DNA of 64,000 nucleotides from an uncultured Gemmatimonadota bacterium (GTDB lineage: Bacteria > Gemmatimonadota > Gemmatimonadetes > Gemmatimonadales > Gemmatimonadaceae). Location of the stretch: positions 3,369 to 67,368 of the forward strand of contig CAMLIT010000008.1 of the NCBI GenBank assembly GCA_946480295.1. The letters run 5' to 3'. Below, in pieces: positions 17,982 through 28,887 of the stretch. A model generated the notes under the pieces. The model did no database searches. It was not told where the DNA came from and saw nothing but the letters and a program-made list of their open reading frames with translations. Position numbers and translations under genes: made by a program. Within the stretch, counting starts at the first letter, position 1, and every line of letters begins with the position of its first letter.

Positions 17982-18075
17982 GAGATAGGGTCGAGGGTCG
18001 AGGGTCGAGGGTCGAGATGGAGTCGGTCGTGTATCCACGCTTCGTCTCGACCCTCGACCCCATACCCTCGACCCT
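17939..18075. repeat. mirrored heptamer arrays between convergent genes
   Basis: Four G tracts at 7-base steps (17939-17962) close the hydratase gene, a second perfect run of 4 x GGGTCGA lies at 17988-18015, and the inverse CGACCCT arrangement (four C tracts) fills 18050-18075, just before the stop of the convergent gene at 18082. The transcript from either strand could fold the two halves into a long stem, and each G-rich half alone fits a quadruplex. Confidence 0.88.
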
Positions 18076-18081
18076 GAACTC

Positions 18082-19329
18082 CTACTTCTCCCGCTTCCCC
18101 GCCCCCTCCACGCTGATCCCCTCCCGCACGACCGCCACCGCCTCCGGCTCCCCGAATACCTCGCGCGCCGCGTCCTCGAAGGTGATGGCGAAGTCGCGCT
18201 CGACGACGCGGCGGGCGGCTCGCTCGGCGGCGGGACGCAGCTGACGCGCGGCGTCCATCATGTCCGCGATCCGGAAGCGCCTCCCCTCGAGGTGCGCCAG
18301 GTACTCCTCGACCGCGGTGAGGTAGCCCATCATCCCGCCGAGCTCCGTCGGGCAGTAGATCTTGCGCGCGGCGCGCAGTCGCTCGGCGCCGCCCGGATCC
18401 GGCATCGCCAGGTTCTCCGACCCGCACACCACCTGGAGGCGAGCGTTGCGGATGCACTGCTCCACGGTCGCGTCGTCGAGCGAGCCGCCCGCGGCGTTCA
18501 CGACGAGCGCGTCCATCGGCTGGTCGAGGAAGACGTCCTTGCCGTTTGGCGGGAAGACCTCCACGCCGAGCTTCGCGATCTCCGCGCGGCGCGTCTCCTT
18601 CAGCTCGACGGCGAGCATGCGCGTGCCGCGCTCGTGCAACCGGCCGACGATATGGCGTCCGATGTTGCCCACGCCGATCAGCCCGACGACCGCCTTCTCC
18701 AGCGGCAGCTCGAGCGCGGCGAGGATCCCGTCGAGCACGAAGTAGTTCCCCTCGCCCGTGGGCTGCGACGTGTCGGCGACCACGCTCCCGGGAAACCGCT
18801 CGTTGAGGTACTGCAGCGACTGCGTCCTGCCGTCGGACATCAACCCGAGGCCGAGGTCCTGGCCCGTGGTGAGGAGGATCCCCGCGCTCCCTTCGACGTC
18901 ACGGAAGCACTCGACGGCGAAGTCGAGGAGCTCGAAGTCGTGCTTCTGCCCGACGCGCGCGTCGGGCGTGGGCCGCATGACGCACTTCCCGCCGACGATG
19001 CGTCCCATGTCGCGCAGGGCGAGCGGCCCGCCGATGCGCATGAGGCGCGACCAGTAGACCTTCTCCTCCATCCCGATCGCGAGGTCGATCGCCTCGTGGT
19101 CGGGATCGAACCCCGGCAGGCGCGTGCGCTCCTCGGGCGCGATACGAAAACCGCCGAGCGAGAGCTTGTGCGAGCCCGGCTCGGCGTGCGTGGCGATGCT
19201 CAGTACCCAGTCGTGCCGCAGGTGCTTGTAGCGGTACAGCCAGACGTTCGGGTTGAGCGATCTCGTGAGCTCCGGGCCGATATGGATGGTCTCGGAGGGG
19301 GGGAGGATCGTTTTCTGGAAGGAAGTCAT
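18082..19329 (-). CDS. Glu/Leu/Phe/Val dehydrogenase-like protein
   Basis: The C-terminal half has a clear NAD(P) Rossmann fold (GLIGVGNIGRHIVGRLHERG near residue 225). The N-terminal half keeps fragments of the amino acid dehydrogenase pattern: GGPLALRDMGRIVGGK (lysine segment) and LLTTGQDLGLGLMSDG. It is divergent from ordinary leucine or glutamate dehydrogenases, with unusual catalytic-region spacing, so activity is not certain. Being the last gene of the HPPD-HmgA operon, a phenylalanine- or tyrosine-linked oxidoreduction is an attractive guess. The start ATG (19329) has no Shine-Dalgarno; a 4 x heptamer array stands directly before it. Confidence 0.7.
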   Translation of the reverse strand: MTSFQKTILPPSETIHIGPELTRSLNPNVWLYRYKHLRHDWVLSIATHAEPGSHKLSLGGFRIAPEERTRLPGFDPDHEAIDLAIGMEEKVYWSRLMRIGGPLALRDMGRIVGGKCVMRPTPDARVGQKHDFELLDFAVECFRDVEGSAGILLTTGQDLGLGLMSDGRTQSLQYLNERFPGSVVADTSQPTGEGNYFVLDGILAALELPLEKAVVGLIGVGNIGRHIVGRLHERGTRMLAVELKETRRAEIAKLGVEVFPPNGKDVFLDQPMDALVVNAAGGSLDDATVEQCIRNARLQVVCGSENLAMPDPGGAERLRAARKIYCPTELGGMMGYLTAVEEYLAHLEGRRFRIADMMDAARQLRPAAERAARRVVERDFAITFEDAAREVFGEPEAVAVVREGISVEGAGKREK

Positions 19330-19333
19330 GATA

Positions 19334-19361
19334 GGGACGAGGGACGAGGGACGAGGGACGA
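19334..19361 (+). repeat. heptamer array, 4 x GGGACGA, directly before a start codon
   Basis: Four perfect units end four bases from the ATG of the minus-strand dehydrogenase-like gene, where its ribosome site should be. On the mRNA this is a C-rich leader. A partner run of CCCGCGT units lies at 19456-19472 by the hmgA stop. Confidence 0.9.
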
Positions 19362-19455
19362 GCGACGCGGGCTTCGTCCGCGCGCGAGCGCCTGACGAGC
19401 GAGCGATCTTCTCGACCCTCGACCGTCGACCCTCGCCCCTCGGCGTGCCGCGCGT

Positions 19456-19472
19456 CCCGCGTCCCGCGTCCC
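19456..19472 (-). repeat. GGGACGC heptamer run at the hmgA 3' end
   Basis: Three CCC tracts at 7-base spacing (CCCGCGTCCCGCGTCCC) end one base before the hmgA stop codon on the plus-strand map; looser CCCTCG units precede them from about 19415. Reading on the hmgA mRNA, G-rich sequence follows the stop. Confidence 0.8.
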
Positions 19473-20663
19473 TCACGTTGTTGGCGGATTGAACGCGACG
19501 TGCTGCGCGTCGATCCAGCTCCGGTGATAGTTCGGGTCCTCGATGGCCAGCGCCTGCTTCGCGACGCGCAACGGACGGAAGCTGTCCATCATCACCGCCA
19601 GCTCGTTCGTCGCCTTCGCGCCGATCGACGCCTCGGCGCGGCCCGGATGCGGCCCGTGCGGGATGCCGTCGGGATGCAGCGTGATGCTCCCGTACTCGAT
19701 CCCCTTCCGGCTCATGAACTCGCTCGACGCATAGTATAGGACCTCGTCGGAGTCCACGTTGCTGTGGTTGTAGGGCGCCGGCACCGCCTCGGGATCGAAA
19801 TCATACGGCCGTGGGCAGAACGAGCAGACGACGAAGTTGTCGCCCTCGAACGTCTGGTGCACCGGCGGCGGCTGGTGCACGCGCCCCACGATCGGCTCGA
19901 AATCGTGGATGTTGAACGCCCACGGGTAGAAGTAACCGTCCCAGCCGACCACGTCCAGCGGGTGATGGTCGATCACGATCTCATTGATTCCATTGTACTG
20001 CTTGACGAGGATGCGGAAGTCGCCCATCTCGTCGTGCGTCTTCAGCTCCAGCGGCTTGCGGAAGTCCCGCTCCGAGTACGGCGCGCCCTCCTTGAGCTGG
20101 CCGAACTCGTTCCGGTAGCGCTTCGGCGTGCGCACGTGTCCGCGGCTCTCCATGACGAGGAACTTGTGCGGCACGTTCGCGTCCAGCCGCCAGCGGTGCA
20201 GGATGCCGCGGTGGATGACGACGTAGTCCCCCTCGCGGTAGGGCAGCTCGCCGTACACCGACTCGAGCACCCCCTGCCCCTGGCTGACGTAGACGATCTC
20301 GTCGCCCTGCGCATTGCGGTAGAAGTGCTCGTCCTGCTCGTCGGGCTCGACGTACAGCATCGCCACGTCGGAGTTGAAGAGCAGCGGCGTGCGGCCGAGC
20401 GTCGGGCTGCCGCCCTTCGTCGCGCGCGCCGTGAGGAAGTGGCGGTGGCGGAGCGCGTTGTCCTCGTCAGGCTGGTACGTCGTCTCCGCGAGCCGCCGCA
20501 CGCACTTGACCGTCGTCGGCGGGTGCACGTGGTACAGCAGCGACGACGTTCCCGTGAACCCCTCGTGCCCCATCAGCTCCTCGGCGTAGATCCCGCCGTT
20601 CGGCTTCCGGAACGCGATGTGCCGCTTGCGGGGGATGGTGCCGAGCGTGTGGTAGACAGGCAT
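19473..20663 (-). CDS. hmgA: homogentisate 1,2-dioxygenase
   Basis: A cupin-fold, Fe(II)-dependent enzyme that opens the homogentisate ring to maleylacetoacetate. The cupin core (GDEIVYVSQGQG, DYVVIHRGILHRW) and the iron-site segments (APYNHSNVDSDE and HPDGIPHGPHPG) are visible. At 396 residues it matches the shorter bacterial type. It follows hppD in the tyrosine catabolic operon after a 186-base gap filled with repeats. Maleylacetoacetate isomerase and fumarylacetoacetase are not encoded in the window. Confidence 0.95.
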   Translation of the reverse strand: MPVYHTLGTIPRKRHIAFRKPNGGIYAEELMGHEGFTGTSSLLYHVHPPTTVKCVRRLAETTYQPDEDNALRHRHFLTARATKGGSPTLGRTPLLFNSDVAMLYVEPDEQDEHFYRNAQGDEIVYVSQGQGVLESVYGELPYREGDYVVIHRGILHRWRLDANVPHKFLVMESRGHVRTPKRYRNEFGQLKEGAPYSERDFRKPLELKTHDEMGDFRILVKQYNGINEIVIDHHPLDVVGWDGYFYPWAFNIHDFEPIVGRVHQPPPVHQTFEGDNFVVCSFCPRPYDFDPEAVPAPYNHSNVDSDEVLYYASSEFMSRKGIEYGSITLHPDGIPHGPHPGRAEASIGAKATNELAVMMDSFRPLRVAKQALAIEDPNYHRSWIDAQHVAFNPPTT

Positions 20664-20773
20664 GGGTGTCCGTGATTGCTGGTGAATTCGGCTGCGCGGC
20701 TAGGAGACGCGGGACGCGTCGCGCGTGGTGGCGTGACGGCGGTCGAAGGAACACCTGGGCATCGGCGGCCGAT

Positions 20774-20849
20774 GCCCGACCGGTCGCGCGCGCCGCGCGT
20801 CCCGCGTCCCGCGCCGCCACCTCGTCCCTCGTCCCTCGTCCCGCGTCCC
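20774..20849 (-). repeat. heptamer arrays between hppD and hmgA
   Basis: CCCGCGTCCCGCG units at about 20800-20813 are followed by exactly four CCC tracts with TCGT/GCGT spacers at 20826-20849, which end at the hppD stop. Upstream, 20700-20716 holds the inverse motif GACGCGGGACGCG, so the gap can fold on itself. Confidence 0.82.
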
Positions 20850-22001
<1,152 letters not shown>

Positions 22002-24038
22002 TCAGGTCCTCAATTCCTCCAGATCCCTGTACAGCTCCAGCGCCTCCGGGTTGGCCAGCGCATCCACGTTCTTCACCGGCCGCCCGTGGATGACCTCCCG
22101 CACCGCCAGCTCGGTGATCTTGCCGCTGATCGTGCGGGGGATGTCGGCCACCTGCACGATCTTCTTCGGCACGTGGTGCGGACTCGTGTTCTCCCGCACC
22201 TGCCGGCGGATCTTCTCGCGCAGCGCGTCGGTGAGGAGCTGCCCGCCGGCGAGCCGCACGAAGAGCACGATCCGCATGTCCGACCCGTCGCCGACCTCCT
22301 GGCCGACGACGAGGCTCTCCACCACCTCCGGGAGCTGCTCCACCTGCCGGTAGATCTCCGCCGTGCCGATCCGGACGCCGCCGGGGTTGAGCGTCGCGTC
22401 GCTCCGGCCGTAGATCACCAGGCCGTCGTGCTCGGTGAGCTCCGCCCAGTCCCCGTGCCGCCACACGTTCGGATACTGCGCGAAGTAGGCCGCGCGGTAC
22501 TTCGCGCCGCCGGGGTCGTTCCAGAAGCAGATCGGCATGCTCGGGAAGGGCGCCGTACACACGAGCTCCCCCGGAACGCCGCGCACCGGCCGCCCGGCGT
22601 CGTCGAGGATCTCGACGGCCATGCCCAGCCCGCGCGTCTGCAGCTCGCCGCGCCACACCGGCCCGATCGGGTTGCCGAGGGCGAAGCAGGAGATGATGTC
22701 CGTGCCCCCGCTGATGCTGCTCAGCCGGACGTCCGGCTTCACGTCCCGGTAGACGTAGTCGAAGCTGTGGGCGGCGAGCGGGCTTCCCGTCGAGAGGATC
22801 GCCCGGAGCGACGAGAGGTCGTGCGTGGCGGCCGGGCGCTGCCCTTCCTTCTCGGCCAGCGCGAGCCACTTCGCGCTCGTGCCGAACACGGTGATGCGCT
22901 CCGCGGCCGCCATGTCCCACAGCACCGTGCGCCGCCGCAGCAGCGGCGCGCCGTCGTACAGCACCACCGTCGCCCCCACCGCCAGGCTGCTCACCAGCCA
23001 GTTCCACATCATCCACCCGCAGGTGGTGAAGTAGAAGATCCGGTCGTCGCGCGTCAGGTCCGTGTGCAGCACGAGCTCCTTGAGGTGCTGGAGCAGCGTG
23101 CCGCCGACGCCGTGCACCATGCACTTGGGCAGGCCGGTGGTGCCTGACGAGTACATGATGTAGAGGGGGGAGTCGAAGGGGATGCGGGTGAACGCTGGGG
23201 ACGCGGGACGCGGGACGCGCGGCGCGCGGAACTCCTCCCAGCGCACGGCACCGCGTATCACGTCGAGCTCCACGTCGCGGTTGCGGTACGGCACGATGAC
23301 CACGCGCTCGATGTCGGGGATCGCGTCGACGATCTGCGCCACGCGGGCGAGGCAGTCGATCTCCTTGCCGCCGTAGAGATAGCCGTCGGCGCAGAAGAGC
23401 ACGCGCGGGCGGATCTGGCCGAAGCGGTCGAGCACCCCGGAGACGCCGAAGTCCGGCGAGCACGACGACCAGATCGCGCCGAGGCTCGCCGTGGCGAGCA
23501 TCGCGATCACCGTCTCGGGGAGGTTCGGCAGGAAGCCGGCGACGCGGTCTCCCACCCCGACGCCGAGCGCACGCAGGGCCTCGGCGACGCGCGCGACCTC
23601 GGCCGACAGCTCGGCGTACGACAGCACGCGCTGCCGGCCCTCCTCGTTCCAGGCGACGATCGCGTCGCGCTCGTCCGCGTGACGCAGGAGGTTCTCGGCG
23701 AAGTTGAGCCGCGCCCCGGGGAACCACCGCGGCCCGAGCTCCGGATCCGGCGGCGCCATGCGATCGCCGCCGACCACCACCGCGTCCCATCGCGCGCCGT
23801 CGGCGCGCGTGTCGGCGATGATGCCGCAGAAGTCCCACACGGCCGCCCAGAACCGATCGCGATGCTCCACGGACCAGCGATGGAGCGCCGCGTAGTCGCG
23901 CACCTCCGCCGCCTCCCCCCCGAGCGACCGCACGTGGGCGAGGAAGCGCGTCAGGTTGGCGCGCGCGCACTGCTCCGGCGACGGGGTCCAGAGCGGCAGC
24001 GCCGGAGCGGCTGCCGGTCCGGCGAGGGGCTCGGTCAC
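22002..24038 (-). CDS. acetoacetyl-CoA synthetase (acetoacetate-CoA ligase)
   Basis: An ANL-family ligase that activates acetoacetate with ATP and CoA. The P-loop core [10 protein letters not shown], the acetoacetate-type WMMWNW segment, and the late [14 protein letters not shown] and [10 protein letters not shown] motifs are present. In this operon it would recover the acetoacetate released by homogentisate cleavage. An in-frame run [11 protein letters not shown] just before the P-loop is encoded by ACGCGGG heptamers (23197-23220) and is foreign to the family. A GTG at 24110 would add 24 residues, but the likely -10 (24064-24069) favours GTG 24038. Confidence 0.9.
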   Translation of the reverse strand: MTEPLAGPAAAPALPLWTPSPEQCARANLTRFLAHVRSLGGEAAEVRDYAALHRWSVEHRDRFWAAVWDFCGIIADTRADGARWDAVVVGGDRMAPPDPELGPRWFPGARLNFAENLLRHADERDAIVAWNEEGRQRVLSYAELSAEVARVAEALRALGVGVGDRVAGFLPNLPETVIAMLATASLGAIWSSCSPDFGVSGVLDRFGQIRPRVLFCADGYLYGGKEIDCLARVAQIVDAIPDIERVVIVPYRNRDVELDVIRGAVRWEEFRAPRVPRPASPAFTRIPFDSPLYIMYSSGTTGLPKCMVHGVGGTLLQHLKELVLHTDLTRDDRIFYFTTCGWMMWNWLVSSLAVGATVVLYDGAPLLRRRTVLWDMAAAERITVFGTSAKWLALAEKEGQRPAATHDLSSLRAILSTGSPLAAHSFDYVYRDVKPDVRLSSISGGTDIISCFALGNPIGPVWRGELQTRGLGMAVEILDDAGRPVRGVPGELVCTAPFPSMPICFWNDPGGAKYRAAYFAQYPNVWRHGDWAELTEHDGLVIYGRSDATLNPGGVRIGTAEIYRQVEQLPEVVESLVVGQEVGDGSDMRIVLFVRLAGGQLLTDALREKIRRQVRENTSPHHVPKKIVQVADIPRTISGKITELAVREVIHGRPVKNVDALANPEALELYRDLEELRT
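23197..23220 (+). repeat. GGGACGC heptamers inside the acetoacetyl-CoA synthetase gene
   Basis: GGGGACGCGGGACGCGGGACGC followed by GCGG lies in frame within the coding sequence, in the linker ahead of the ATP loop, where length variation is tolerated. It has three clean G tracts and a fourth (23186-23188) offset. Confidence 0.8.
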
Positions 24039-24063
24039 GAGGGCGTCGAGAGGGTCCGGCGTG

Positions 24064-24069
24064 AATATA
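24064..24069 (-). promoter_or_regulatory. possible -10 element TATATT before the aromatic catabolic operon
   Basis: An AT-rich hexamer TATATT in otherwise GC-rich sequence, about 25 bases upstream of GTG 24038. A weak -35-like TTTTGC lies 17 bases further upstream, inside an imperfect CCCTCG/CGAGGG palindrome. It would drive the acetoacetyl-CoA synthetase-hppD-hmgA operon. Confidence 0.35.
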
Positions 24070-24130
24070 TCCCCGACCCTCGGCTCGCAAAACGAGGGCC
24101 GGCGCGCCACCCCCCGCCGCCGCTACGCGG

Positions 24131-26455
24131 TCACTTCACCCGCACCACCGCGAGCTGCATCGCCGGCGGAAGCGGCTGGCCGTTGGCGGTGACGAGGATC
24201 AGCGCGTCCTTCCCCTCCGGGACCGTGAAGCGCATGAACGCCACGCCGCCGCCCCGCAGCACCGTCGTGCGCTTCACCGCGTCGGCGAGCGCCGGCAGCT
24301 GCGCCGTGCCGAGCGGGAACGACAGCCCCGCCGCCGTGAAGTAGGAGCGCGCATCCCAGCTCGGCTGCGTGTACCGCGACGCGACCCCCGGCACCCAGTC
24401 GTCGGCGAGGTTCGAGATCGCCCAGTCGCGCATCCAGAGCGCGGGATTGACGCCGAGCACCTGCGCCAGGTTCGCCATGCCGCTCGTCGACGAGTTCACG
24501 AGCCGGAACCAGAAGTCCCCGTCGGTGGTCGCGCGCCGGTCGGCGGCGTAGCGCAGGAAGGACCAGATCGCGCCGCGCGTCTGGAGCGCGTCGTCGTACA
24601 GGTCCACGCCCTGCGGCGCGTACGCCCACGGCGACTGCAGGTACAGCTCGTAGCGGACGGCGTTGTTGCGGTGGTAGTTGCGGTAGGCCGTCAGCACCCG
24701 CGGGATCACCAGCTGCGCGCTGTCCACGTTCTCGCGCGGATGCAAGCCGGCGACGCGGTAGAAGAGCAGCTCCTCGGCGATGTGGCTCAGCCCCTCGTTC
24801 AGCCACGCCTCCTCGTTCGGCGCCGCGGCGTGGTTCACGTACAGCCGCCGCGAGGCGTTGATCAGGTGCTGGAACTCGTGCGCGGTCGTCGCGATGGTGT
24901 TGATGGTCACGTACTTCTTCGTGAACACCTGCCCGTTCACCGTCCCCGTGGAGTCCGGCACCATGAGGTAGAACATCTCCCCCTGGTTGCTCGTCGGGCA
25001 GGCGTTCGTGCCCGAGCGCGGGAGCAGGTCGCGCTCGTAGAAGAAGCCGAGGATGACGGAGCTCGAGCCCTTCGGCGTCAGGGCGTTCACCGCGCGGGTG
25101 AAGAAGAGCACGATCCGGCCGTTGTGGTCGATGTCCGTCGGCGCCCCGAACGCCTGCTCGTCGAGCGGATCGACGAGGGTGTCGAAGGTCGTGCCGATCG
25201 ACTGGTACTCCGCCGCGGTGAAGCCGCCGGCGGGATTGGCGGTGTCGGCGACGACGATCGCCCTGTTCGTGATCGCCACCACGCGCCCCGTGCGCTTGTT
25301 CGGCGCCGAGCAGTCCGTGATCGACGCGTTGAGCGACAGCAGGTCCCCGACCCGCACGCTGGACGGGATGGCGTCGTACAGGGGCGCCAGCGGCGAGGAG
25401 GTCGACGCCGGGGCCGCGGCCGCGAGCCGGGTCCGCGCGTACCAGTCGCGCGCCGCCGGGACGAGCGGCGCCAGCGCCGCCTCGCGCCGGCGCAGCATCG
25501 TCTCGAAGTCGTCGTTTGGCGGGAGGGCCGGCGAGGCGCCGGCGAGGAGCCGCGAGCCCGTCGTGCGGGCCGGGAGACGGTCGGGTGATACGCTGCTCAC
25601 CGCGCCGAGCCCGTCGCCGAGCACCTCGATCTGCATCTGGCTCGCCGGCACGCTCGCGTTGTAGTACGGCACGAGGGCGTATGCCGCGCCCGCGGTCGCC
25701 GCGTGCACGCACACGTATCCGCCGGGGAAGCTCGTGTCGACGTCGCCGACGTCGAGCGACACGGGCGACGCCACGTCGGTGCACGGCGAATCGCCCGCCG
25801 CCAGCACGACGACGTGCGCGCTGTCCGTGTGCGATGCGCCGCGCGCGACGAGCCAGGTCTCGCCGCCGCGGCGCAGCACGTGGAGGAAGCCCGTCGAGTC
25901 CACCGCGACCAGCGTGGGGTCGCGCACCGTCCACGTCGGGTCCGGGGTCGTCCCGTTCCCGTACTGGTCGGTGACGACCGCGCGCACGTGCGCCGTGTCC
26001 ACGCCCACGTGCAGGCGCACGAGCGGCGTGAGCACGTCGAGCAGCGACGCCGGCCCGGGGATCCCGTCCGCCGTGAACCGCGCCTCCGGCACGGGTCCCT
26101 CCACGCGCACCGTCACCCGGTTCGCTCCCGCCGTCGTGCCGAGGGTGAGGAATGTCCGCGCGGTGCCGTCCGCGGCCGTCGTCGCCGACGCCGGCGAGAC
26201 GCTGCCGTTCCCCGCGGAGATCGCGAAGGTGACCTCCACGTCGCGCACCGGTCGGCCGTGCGCGTCGGTGATCTTCACGACGAGCGGCGCCGGGAGCCCG
26301 CTGCCCACGACCGCGCGCGCGCTGTCACCCGAGACGACGGTGATGTGCGCCGCCGGACCCGGGACGGCGGGTCCCGTGCGGTCGGAGCGACACGCGGCGG
26401 CGCCGAGGAGGATGCTGCCGGCGAGCGCGGCGCGGACGAGCTGCTGGACGGACAT
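24131..26455 (-). CDS. secreted lipoprotein metallopeptidase with bacterial Ig-like domains
   Basis: The 774-residue product starts with a lipoprotein signal (LLGAAACRSD). Residues 35-130 form a Big-1-like domain (PAPLVVKITDAHGRPVRDVEVTF), followed by a second Ig-like segment (TDQYGNGTTPDPTWTVRD). The second half carries the zinc-peptidase motif TTAHEFQHLINAS (HExxH) with a downstream LNEGLSHIAEEL that could supply the third ligand, similar to M30 hyicolysin-type peptidases. It is thus a surface-anchored protease. It lies 142 bases downstream of a TonB receptor gene on the same strand; the two may be co-expressed. Confidence 0.82.
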   Translation of the reverse strand: MSVQQLVRAALAGSILLGAAACRSDRTGPAVPGPAAHITVVSGDSARAVVGSGLPAPLVVKITDAHGRPVRDVEVTFAISAGNGSVSPASATTAADGTARTFLTLGTTAGANRVTVRVEGPVPEARFTADGIPGPASLLDVLTPLVRLHVGVDTAHVRAVVTDQYGNGTTPDPTWTVRDPTLVAVDSTGFLHVLRRGGETWLVARGASHTDSAHVVVLAAGDSPCTDVASPVSLDVGDVDTSFPGGYVCVHAATAGAAYALVPYYNASVPASQMQIEVLGDGLGAVSSVSPDRLPARTTGSRLLAGASPALPPNDDFETMLRRREAALAPLVPAARDWYARTRLAAAAPASTSSPLAPLYDAIPSSVRVGDLLSLNASITDCSAPNKRTGRVVAITNRAIVVADTANPAGGFTAAEYQSIGTTFDTLVDPLDEQAFGAPTDIDHNGRIVLFFTRAVNALTPKGSSSVILGFFYERDLLPRSGTNACPTSNQGEMFYLMVPDSTGTVNGQVFTKKYVTINTIATTAHEFQHLINASRRLYVNHAAAPNEEAWLNEGLSHIAEELLFYRVAGLHPRENVDSAQLVIPRVLTAYRNYHRNNAVRYELYLQSPWAYAPQGVDLYDDALQTRGAIWSFLRYAADRRATTDGDFWFRLVNSSTSGMANLAQVLGVNPALWMRDWAISNLADDWVPGVASRYTQPSWDARSYFTAAGLSFPLGTAQLPALADAVKRTTVLRGGGVAFMRFTVPEGKDALILVTANGQPLPPAMQLAVVRVK

Positions 26456-26597
26456 GCGCGAACGGAATGGGTCGCCGCCCCGGCGCGCGGGACACGGCTG
26501 CCGAGCGGACGGACGGCTGGACGAGCGGTCCAGTCCGTGAGGTGCTACCGCTCATGCTACTGCCGTGCTGCGCCCGATGCCAGCATCCACCACCGCC

Positions 26598-28775
26598 TCA
26601 ACGGCGGAGCGTCAGCGTCACGGTGAGCGAACGCGGGTACGCGGGGGTCACGAACCGCTCGACGTCGGGACTCACGGGTGTCGGACCCCCATAGGGCCCC
26701 TTGGGGTTGTCCGCGTACACGCCGTAGACCACGTAGCGGCGATCGAGGAGATTGCCGACGTCCGCGCCGAGCGAGAAGTGCTCGCGCTCGAGCGCGAGGT
26801 GCAGGTCGGCGACGGCGTAGCCCGGGAGGGGCGCGGTGCGATTGGCCTCGTCCCCGCGCAGGAACTGCGACGAGACGGCGCGCAGCGACAGCGCGCCGTG
26901 GAGCACGCTCCCCCCGGCGAGCAGCGTCTCCTCGACGCCGACCGTCGCCCGGTGCCGCGGCGAGAGGGCCAGCCGGTCGCCGGGATGCACGGCGTTGCTG
27001 TCGAGCGCCGACGCGAGCAGCGCGTCGCTCCGGTACGTCGCGTCGAGGAAGGCGTACGAGGCGGACAGCCGCACCCGCCCCGGCAGCGTCACGTGCGCCG
27101 AGGTCTCGACGCCGTCCCGCCGCGTACGCGCGATGTTCTGGAAGTACCCGGCCGCCGCGCGCGACGTGACGAAGACGATCTCGTCGTGCACGTCCATCCG
27201 GAACGCCGACAGCTCCAGCGCCGCGCCGGACCACGGCTCCCAGTCCAGCCCCGTCTCGTAGTTCCAGCCGACGACCGGCGCGAGCGCCGGGTCGGCGCCG
27301 AGCGAGAACGGGAGCGGACAGGGGGAATCGGGGCTCGCGCACGCGAGCTCCAGCGCGGCGGGCGCCCGGAAGCCGCTCCCGACCGACACGTACCCGCGCA
27401 GCGCCTCGTCGAAGGCGTACGTCGCGCCGAGCTTCGGCGAGATGCGCCAGTAGCTGCTCGTCCCGTCGTTCGCCGGCTCCCGCCGGTCGCGGAAGGGCAC
27501 GCGCACGTAGTCGCCGCGGCCGGAGAGGAGCAGCGAGAGGCGCTCGGTCGCATCCCAGCGGCCCTGCGCGTACAGCGCCCCGTCCTCGCCGTCCACCCGC
27601 GCGTCCTCGCAGAGGGCCGTGGTCGTGTCGCAGCCGGGGGGCAGCGTGGGCGCCGCGGCGTTCGTCTCGTCGAACAGCCGGTACTTCACGAACGTGCGTG
27701 CGTACTCGGCGCCGATGGTCACGGCGAGCGGCGCGCCGGCGAGGTGGGTCGGCACGTCCAGCTCCGCCGTGCCGCCGAGCGACGCGTTCGTCACGAACGC
27801 GCGGTTGTTGACGTCGCCGACGTTCACGTTGTACTGCGCCATCGCGTTCCGTCGGCCGTAGACGTTCCCGCGCAGCTCGGCGCCGCCGAGCGAGTGCTGC
27901 GCGCGCGTGCTGACCTGGAGCAGGTCCGGCCGGAAGTAGTCGCCGACCGTGTAGTTGGCGCGCCGCGCCGCGGGCAGCCAGCTCTCCGGGAGCGAACCCG
28001 CCTCGGACACGTCGTCGTGTGCGTACAGCAGCGAGAGCACGACGTCGCTCGAGTCGCGCCGGCGGCCGATGTTCGCGAAGAGCTGCCGCGTCGTCGCCCC
28101 CGACTGCACCTGGTACCCGTCCTCGCGGGTCCCCTTCACCATGAGGAGCCCGTCGACGCCGCCGCGCATGCCGCTCGCCAGCACGCGCGCCGCCCGGTAG
28201 CCGTATGCCCCGCTCCCCAGCTCCGCGTCCACGCGCGGCGCCTCCGTCCCGCGCGCCGTGAACAGGTTCAGCGCCCCGGCCAGCGTGTTCTTGCCGAAGA
28301 TCGCGCTCGGCCCGCGCACGAGCTCCGCGCGCGCCACCGCGTCCATCGGGACGAGATCGAAGTTCAGCTCCTGCGCGTCCGGCTCGTTGATCCGCACGCC
28401 GTCGAGGAAGACGCTGACCCCCTGCGGCACGCCGACGACGGGTGACAGCTCGAAGCCGCGGATGTCGAGCGTCGGCTGCACGCGTGTCCCCTGGTCGTTC
28501 GTCAGGCTGACGCCGGGCAGCTGCGCGAGCGCCGCGGCCGCGCCGGCCGGCTCCGGCGGGATGCTGGACGGTCGCAGCACGTCCACCTGCACCGGCGTGC
28601 GCTCGTCGGCCGAGCTGGTGAGGCGCGTCCCGGAGACGACCACGGGCGCGAGGCGGCGCGCGCTGTCGGCGCGCACCGAGTCACGCCTCGTGCTGTCCCG
28701 CTGCTGCGCGGCGAGCGGGCTCGCCACGAGCACGAGCAGGAGTACGGCGCGCACGGCAAGGCTCGACGTCGACAT
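26598..28775 (-). CDS. TonB-dependent receptor
   Basis: An outer-membrane gated beta-barrel of about 725 residues. After a signal peptide ending SPLAAQQ, a TonB box-like region precedes the plug (VPQGVSVFLDGVRINEPD, ELVRGPSAIFGKNTLAGALNL), and the C-terminus is the barrel, ending in a hydrophobic/aromatic-type strand TVTLTLRR. The ELVRGP-GKNTLAG pattern is common in siderophore or small-molecule receptors. Alternative upstream ATGs (28787, 28790) would extend the signal peptide by a few residues. The substrate is unknown. It is divergent from the arsenate reductase-like gene. Confidence 0.88.
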   Translation of the reverse strand: MSTSSLAVRAVLLLVLVASPLAAQQRDSTRRDSVRADSARRLAPVVVSGTRLTSSADERTPVQVDVLRPSSIPPEPAGAAAALAQLPGVSLTNDQGTRVQPTLDIRGFELSPVVGVPQGVSVFLDGVRINEPDAQELNFDLVPMDAVARAELVRGPSAIFGKNTLAGALNLFTARGTEAPRVDAELGSGAYGYRAARVLASGMRGGVDGLLMVKGTREDGYQVQSGATTRQLFANIGRRRDSSDVVLSLLYAHDDVSEAGSLPESWLPAARRANYTVGDYFRPDLLQVSTRAQHSLGGAELRGNVYGRRNAMAQYNVNVGDVNNRAFVTNASLGGTAELDVPTHLAGAPLAVTIGAEYARTFVKYRLFDETNAAAPTLPPGCDTTTALCEDARVDGEDGALYAQGRWDATERLSLLLSGRGDYVRVPFRDRREPANDGTSSYWRISPKLGATYAFDEALRGYVSVGSGFRAPAALELACASPDSPCPLPFSLGADPALAPVVGWNYETGLDWEPWSGAALELSAFRMDVHDEIVFVTSRAAAGYFQNIARTRRDGVETSAHVTLPGRVRLSASYAFLDATYRSDALLASALDSNAVHPGDRLALSPRHRATVGVEETLLAGGSVLHGALSLRAVSSQFLRGDEANRTAPLPGYAVADLHLALEREHFSLGADVGNLLDRRYVVYGVYADNPKGPYGGPTPVSPDVERFVTPAYPRSLTVTLTLRR

Positions 28776-28887
28776 CGGAAATTGCATCATCGTGGGTGTC
28801 GCGCGCCTTCGCAAGCGCGGAGTCCCATCGAACGCGCCGGCACGCGCGGCATTGACACGAGCGCGCCTCGTCGCCGTTCTTCAGCGC

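Noticed and set aside
17939..18075. CRISPR array suspected from regular repeats
   Set aside because: The period is 7 bases with no spacers and no cas genes nearby.
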